Source of the DNA: Termitomyces sp. T153
Taxonomy: Eukaryota; Basidiomycota; Agaricomycetes; Agaricales; Lyophyllaceae
NCBI GenBank assembly: GCA_018296165.2
Contig: JACKQL020000079.1
Location: 1-64,000, forward strand
Direction of reading: 5' to 3'
Length of the DNA: 64,000 nt
The translations under genes and the position numbers were made by a program. The notes beneath the pieces are model-generated. The model saw nothing but the letters and a program-made list of their open reading frames with translations. It did not search any database and was not told the DNA's origin. This document shows, piece after piece, positions 59,009 to 64,000 of the stretch (positions are counted from its first letter, which is position 1; the number at the start of each line of letters is the position of its first letter).

Positions 59009-60349
59009 GTGGAACTATGCAATTGGACTGCTGCCAGACTCCACACACTGCCAGACTCTACACTCTCCAGCTGTAATGTCTACCTGCTAGCACCCAGGGA
59101 GCAGGACAAACTCAATGCCTTCTTGCAAGAGAACTTGGACTGTGGTCATATTTGCCCTTCCAAGTCTCTAATGGCTTCTCCAGTCTTCTTCATCAAGAAG
59201 GATGGCTCACTCCAACTAGTCCAGAATTATTGGGTTCTCAATGCCATGAGGGTGAGGAACTGCTATGCCCTCCCCCTCATCTCTGAGCTCACCAACAACC
59301 TCTAGGGTGGATGGTACTTCACTAAACTAGATGTCTGGTAGGGCTATAACAACATGCATATCCAGGAAGGAGACAAGTGGAAGGCTGCCTTCTGGACCAA
59401 CAGGGGATTTTTTGAGCTGCTTGTTATGTTCTTCAGACTTACCAACAGCCCTGCCACTTTCCAGACAATGATGAACAACATCTTCTGGGACCTCATTGCA
59501 GAGGGTGTGGTATGTGTATACCTCAATAACATCCTCATCTATACTAAAATGCTGGAGGAACACCATTGGATCACTCGCCTTGTCTTGGAACACTTCTGCC
59601 AGCACCAGCTCCACCTCAAACTGGAGAAGTGCAAGTTAGAACAGACCCAGATCAAGTATCTTAGCCTGATCATCTCACATGGAGCCATGGAGATGAACCT
59701 AGTGAAGGTAGCAGGTGTGGTGGAGTGGCCAGAGCCCAAGAACAAGGAGGTACAGGCATTCCTCAGTTTTGCAAACTTCTACAGGAGATTCATCCAGGAC
59801 TTCTCACACCATGCCCATCTGCTATTCAACCTCACTGGTAAGGATGTTATGTGGAGTTGGGGACCTCCAGAGCAGGCAGTCTTTGACACTCTCAGGTGCA
59901 CTGTGACCTCTGAACCCATCCTCCTCTTCCCAGATGACAACTCCCCCTTCCAGATAGAAGCTGACAGCTCTGACTATGCCACTGGGGCTGTGCTCATACA
60001 GCAATCTCTAGAGGATGGGAAGTGGCATCCAGTGGCCTTTTACTCCAAGAGCCTGAATGCAGTAGAGCAGAGCTACAAGATCCATGACAAGAAGATGCTG
60101 GCCATCATCCAGTCATTCAAGGAGTGGCAGCACTTCCTGGAAGGTGTGCAGCACAAGTTCAAGGTCTGGACAGATCATAAGAACCTCAAATACTTCTGGA
60201 CAGCCAAGAAGCTCAATTGCCAACAGGCCCAGTGGTCCCTCTACCTCACCAACTTTGACTTCTTGCTGTACCACAAGCCTGGCTGGAGCATGGGGAAACC
60301 AGACACTCTGTCCTGGAGAGTGGACCATGGTATGGGAGGGGGAGGATAA
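59009..60349 (+). pseudogene. Gypsy-2 reverse transcriptase and RNase H remnant
   Basis: 59009-59305 covers the RT start (NAFLQENLDCGHICPSKS..FFIKKDGSLQLVQNYWVLN). 59354-60349 (331 codons, the longest intact frame in the element) runs from the palm to RNase H: FFRLTNSPATFQTMMN, VYLNNILIYT, FLSFANFYRRFIQDF, IEADSSDYATGAVL, WHPVAFYSKSLNAVEQSYKIHDKKMLAI, VWTDHKNLKYFWTAKKLN. The catalytic YLDD box reads YLNN, so the enzyme would be dead even if translated. Confidence 0.9.
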
Positions 60350-61566
60350 TAGCAACATTGTGCTCCTCTGCCCCAAATTGTTTCTGATTCAACCCATGAA
60401 GGGTCTAGCCATCAAAGGAGCAGAGTTGGACATTCCCCAGGACATATGGCATGGCAATCAGGACAGTCAGCAAGAGCAACTTGTGGCACAGGCAGCTCAG
60501 ATGCTGAAGTCAGGGTGTACCACTGGTGCCAAGTCAGTCCATGCAGATGAATGGGCCCTCTGGGATGGGATGCTAACTTTTAGGGACCATATCTATGTGC
60601 CCAACATTCCAGAGCTCTGTCAGAGGATTGTGGAGCAACACCACAACTCTCATATTATGGGGCACCCTGAACATTGGAAAACATTGGAGCTGGTATTGCA
60701 GAACTACTAGTGGCCCCAGATGTTCTGATATATTGGGTCCTATACTAGTACATGCAATCTCTGTCTCCAGACCAAGCCCTAACACTGCCTCCTCTATGGA
60801 CAGCTACATCTGCTGCCCATGCCCACAGAACAATGGAGCATGGCTTCCATGGACTTCATTGTAGAACTCCCCAACACCCATGATTATGATGCATCATGGT
60901 GGTGGTAGACCTGTATAGCAAGTGAGCACACTTCATTCTGACCCACACCACTTGCTCCATCATGGGCACTGCAAACCTGTACTGGAGGAACATCTGGAAA
61001 CTCCATAGCCTCTCCAATGCCTATGTTTCTGACCAGGGACCACAATTCATGGTGGACTTTACCAAGGAGCTCTACAGACTACTTGGCATGAAGCTTCACA
61101 CCTCCACTGCCTACCACCCACAGTCTGACAGCCAGACCAAACACATAAACTAGGAGTTAGAGCAGTACCTCCACTTTTTCTGCAATAAGTGCCAGGATGA
61201 CTGGAATGAACTCCTTCCCAATGCTGAGTTCCAATACAACAACCACATTCATGCATCCATCCAGTTCTTCTTATTCTTCCTTGACACTGGACAGCACCCA
61301 CACATGGGCTTCAAACTCCACACCCAACACTCAGAGAATGAAGCAGTAAACAAATAGAGAATGAAGCAGTAAACAAATTTGTGGACCAGATGAAGAGATC
61401 ACAGGAGGAGGCCCAAGCAGCACTAGCAAAAGCAAAGGACAACATGGCACAATACTACAACCATAGAAGGACCCTGAGGTACAAATACCAGCTTGGAGAT
61501 CAAGTCTACCTGGATGCCTCTGACATTATGACTACTCAGCCCTCAAAAAAGCTGTCACATCACTAG
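60350..61566 (+). pseudogene. Gypsy-2 integrase remnant
   Basis: Zinc-binding segment in 60084-60710 and the following frame (QHHNSHIMGHPEHWKTLELVLQNY..). The core follows in broken frames, with SMDFIVELPNTHDYDA near 60850 and SDQGPQFMVDFTKELYRLLG and TAYHPQSDSQTKHIN in 60962-61153. The C-terminal part has VDQMKRSQEEAQAALAKAKDNMAQYYN and YQLGDQVYLDASDI in 61381-61566. A short duplication (GAGAATGAAGCAGTAAACAAAT) lies at 61336-61378. Confidence 0.8.
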
Positions 61567-61916
61567 TGGGGACCCTTCACAGTGGAATGGCAGGTAGGGC
61601 CCCTAGCCAATCAATTCCAGCTCCCCATGGGGATGTGCCAGCTTCATCTGGTGTTCAATGTGGTCAAACTGACTCCAGCCCCAAAGGATCCTATTCCAGG
61701 GTGACATCTGCCACCCCTGCCACTCCTGGTAGTGGTCAACAACAGTGAGCAGTATGAGGTGGAGGAAATCTTGCATAGTTGTTTCTTCTGGAGATGGCTA
61801 TAGTACAAGGTGAAGCAGAAGGGCTATGGCATTGAGGATATTTCCTAACAACCACAGGAGAACATGCATGCCCCCAAACTCATCAAGGAGTTCCACAAGA
61901 GACACTGATGAGCCCC

Positions 61917-62953
61917 AGTTATCGCTGAGCACCTTTTTCGGCAGTTTGGACTTAGCGGCAGCTGACTACTTCGAATTTGACACAAGTCACAACACTCAGC
62001 GCATGGGACTTAGCCCGAGGATTGGACCGAAGCACAAGACTCTAGCGACCACGAGACTTATCGATCACGGGGAACATCACACGAAGCCTGGAACTTGGGC
62101 CTGGACCATCAAGGCCTAGACCCCCTTGGCGACGATTATTAGCGACCTTAGCGATCCTGGCAACAAGACGGTGTTCCTTTACTATATATGGACATATTAC
62201 CAGAAGCGTATTTTTGTTACTATCATTCCCCTTGTCGAGCTTACTGACATCCCCGAACGGTGTTCATACTTCAGGTATTGACATCGGACTCGTTCTCTTT
62301 TTGGTTCTTATTAGCAATTAGTCGTCGCCAAGGCTTCACCTATGACTTTTTACTTAGTTACGGGCTGACGCCTGGCACGCAACCTAAACAGAGTGGCAGA
62401 CGCCGCCGCTAGGGGCGCTTAATTACTTACCTTCCCTTACTATACTTCGAAAACATATAAATACTGCCTGTACATAGACATCACCCCATCGAATTTTACC
62501 ATCGAATCACCATCGTATCACTCCCCTATCTATAAGCTACCAGCTTAAAGGTTTCATTTACCTCATCTCTTTCCCTCATCTCGTCTTTGACCTTGGCTTA
62601 GCAACAAGCCTCTTCAACTTCGACCTTGACTTAGTGTGGTACCGACTACGGGTGCCAATAAACGTTATTTCAACTTAGTGACGCTAGCAATTGCGGCTAG
62701 CGACAAGTTTACGTTCGTCCTTCGATCTCAATTTTACTCTTACCGCTGTCTCTCTCCTTTATTCCCCCTGCCACCGTTTCAGTTTCGCTGCGACTATCGT
62801 AAGCAGTGGCGATTCTCTTTGACTTCACTTCCCCGCCACCACTTTCGCTCTAGTTCTCTGGGACGGTTACTGACTCGCCCTCAACTATTAACTTCCTACT
62901 GCCAGCTACCCTATCTAGTGACAAGTGTTAGGTTTCCTGCACGGCACTAGGCG
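61917..62953 (+). mobile_element. CpG-rich solo-LTR-like insertion in Gypsy-2
   Basis: About 1.04 kb of CpG-normal DNA inside the CpG-poor 3' part of Gypsy-2. It starts near GTTATCGCTGAGC and ends near CACGGCACTAGG; Gypsy-2 sequence (CACATCAACACTCAGATGC) resumes after it. It has a TATA-like CATATAAATA near 62453 and a CAATAAACG signal near 62657, with no long family-like frame. This fits an LTR in plus orientation. Exact ends and target duplication were not resolved. Confidence 0.55.
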
Positions 62954-63086
62954 GCATAGGAGCACATCAACACTCAGATGCTCTGCATGCCATACAAGGA
63001 ATCTACCCCATTTTTCCAGCAGACTGAGCAATCAGGGACTTCTTTTACCCCATGCATTGAGACACCACATGCTAGAGGGGGGGTGA

Positions 63087-63455
63087 TGTCAGGGGGATTC
63101 CATTTCTGACCTCTGCAACCTAACTCAGCACTTCCACAGCTTGTTTGACATCTCCAGGGCTCATTTCAGAACCCCAGAGATCTCTGGAGAACTGCAGAGT
63201 TCTCCATATTACCTCACCAATCATTGTCCTAGGGTTAGGATTAGCTCCAGCCTGCTGTACAGTAGTTTCCACACCTCCAGTGCCTGCTGATGCACCATGC
63301 TGAGCAGTGAGGATCTTTAGACTTGTTCTCTTCAGATTCCCCTCTGCTAGGTGATTAGTTACTGATTGTATTGTTGTCTACTCTGCTAATATACTTTGGA
63401 TTCCCCTCTGCTAGCTGTGTGACTCCAATCCACCACTCCAGAGGTCACCCTTACA
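63087..63455 (+). repeat. 3' LTR of Gypsy-2
   Basis: TGTCAGGGGGATTCC.. to ..CCCTTACA, followed by the CACAT duplication. Confidence 0.9.
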
Positions 63456-64000
63456 CACATCACTTTTAGGCCCATCTGCCTGACCCCCTGACCCAACTCC
63501 AGCAGGAGATCCCCAAGCATCCTTGAGAGCCCATTGTGGATTGACGCAAGTGCTGCCAACACTCTGTCAAGTAGAATGCAGTGCTCCCAGGCCCAATCTA
63601 CCATAATATGTCAGCACAAGAGGACTAGGGAGAAAACAGAGCTAACTTACAAAGAATCCCCTTCTGCCCAGAGGCTGCCTTATTGGTGAGCCACTCCTCC
63701 TGCCTCCTTGCCACCTCCACTAACACCCTGGGGACCCCTACACAAGATAGCAACTCTGCCCACCATGCCACCACCTCTGCCTGCACTTCCAATGACACTA
63801 TCCATGCTTGCAGCTCCTGAAGCTGCAACAATTGTTCTGTGGCTATCCCCACAGCTATGTCCCTATGCCTCCATACTGCATCCCTCTCCCTCTGAGCCTC
63901 ATCCCTATCCTCCCTGACTCTCTAAGCCTCCTCCTTGTAGGTAGCCAACAACTGTTCCAATGCCTCCACCTAATATTGCAAGAAGGCCTTGGCAACCAGC
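63456..64000 (-). pseudogene. Opposite-strand gene of a fourth Gypsy-1 copy (G), cut by the window edge
   Basis: The minus strand reads, from the edge, frame 63625-63852 (MGIATEQLLQLQELQAWI..ARRQEEWLTNKAASGQKGIL) and 63386-63604 (WAWEHCILLDRVLAALASIHNGLSRML). These match RQREDWLANEATLGHTGIL and WVQEHRVLLDGASTAFASIQDGL of element A and the same blocks of element C. The Cys-cluster part, if present, lies beyond position 64000. The strand implies a plus-oriented Gypsy-1 element here. Confidence 0.6.

Larger units (their letters stand above)
56236..63455 (+). mobile_element. Ty3/Gypsy element Gypsy-2, full length but decayed
   Basis: LTRs 56236-56604 and 63087-63455 (369 bp each), flanked by CACAT at 56231-56235 and 63456-63460. 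Plus-strand order is gag, zinc knuckle, protease, RT, RNase H and integrase (56.7-61.9 kb), with a polypurine tract (AGAGGGGGGGTGA) ending at 63086. Every domain has stops or shifts. It is CpG-depleted apart from an insert at about 61917-62953. Confidence 0.92.

Overview
This window comes from the nuclear genome of a basidiomycete fungus, most likely an Agaricomycete. The host genes have many introns of about 40-60 nt with GT..AG ends, and two are recognisable fungal families: a Gvp36-type BAR protein and an Ato/GPR1 transporter. A third, a WW-like multi-pass membrane protein, belongs to a type I know from Agaricomycetes. All identifications are by reading; no search was run.

Layout. (1) 1-4.9 kb is a gene island with normal CpG content: a four-exon small gene, a Ser/Thr-rich protein, a Gvp36-like BAR gene with an in-frame TAG near its start, an unidentified two-exon gene, and a hairpin-rich repeat. 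(2) 4.9-24.9 kb is a transposon nest that has cut a paralogue (D') of the gene at 24.96-27.87 kb into three pieces. It holds a truncated Copia, a Ty3/Gypsy element (B, minus strand), two solo-LTR-like inserts, a Tad/I-like LINE and a second Copia gag. (3) 24.95-33.4 kb is a second gene island: the 12-exon, 772-aa WW-like membrane protein, an NAT9-like acetyltransferase and an Ato/GPR1/FUN34 acetate transporter. (4) 33.5-64 kb is a second nest: a Gypsy-2 fragment, Gypsy element C (target duplication GTTTC), Gypsy element A nested inside the 5' LTR of C, a near-complete Gypsy-2 (target duplication CACAT), a young solo-LTR-like insert inside it, and part of a fourth Gypsy-1 copy at the right edge.

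Two themes stand out. First, the Gypsy-1 family (B, C, A and the edge copy) carries, between pol and the 3' LTR, a gene-like unit on the strand opposite to pol. It has apparent spliceosomal introns, a fungal binuclear-cluster-like cysteine pattern (CX2CX6C..CX2CX6C, seen in B and C) and a coiled-coil tail. It is the best candidate here for an undescribed system. Second, the window is a mosaic of almost CpG-free DNA (old elements and the paralogue trapped among them) and CpG-normal DNA (gene islands, element A, the insert at 61.9-62.95 kb). Differences between the two LTRs of element A fall mostly at ancestral CpG sites, which points to methylation-linked or RIP-like decay.

The host genes do not form an obvious pathway. 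The transposons are almost all inactive: pol frames carry stops, and catalytic Asp residues of reverse transcriptase and protease read as Asn.
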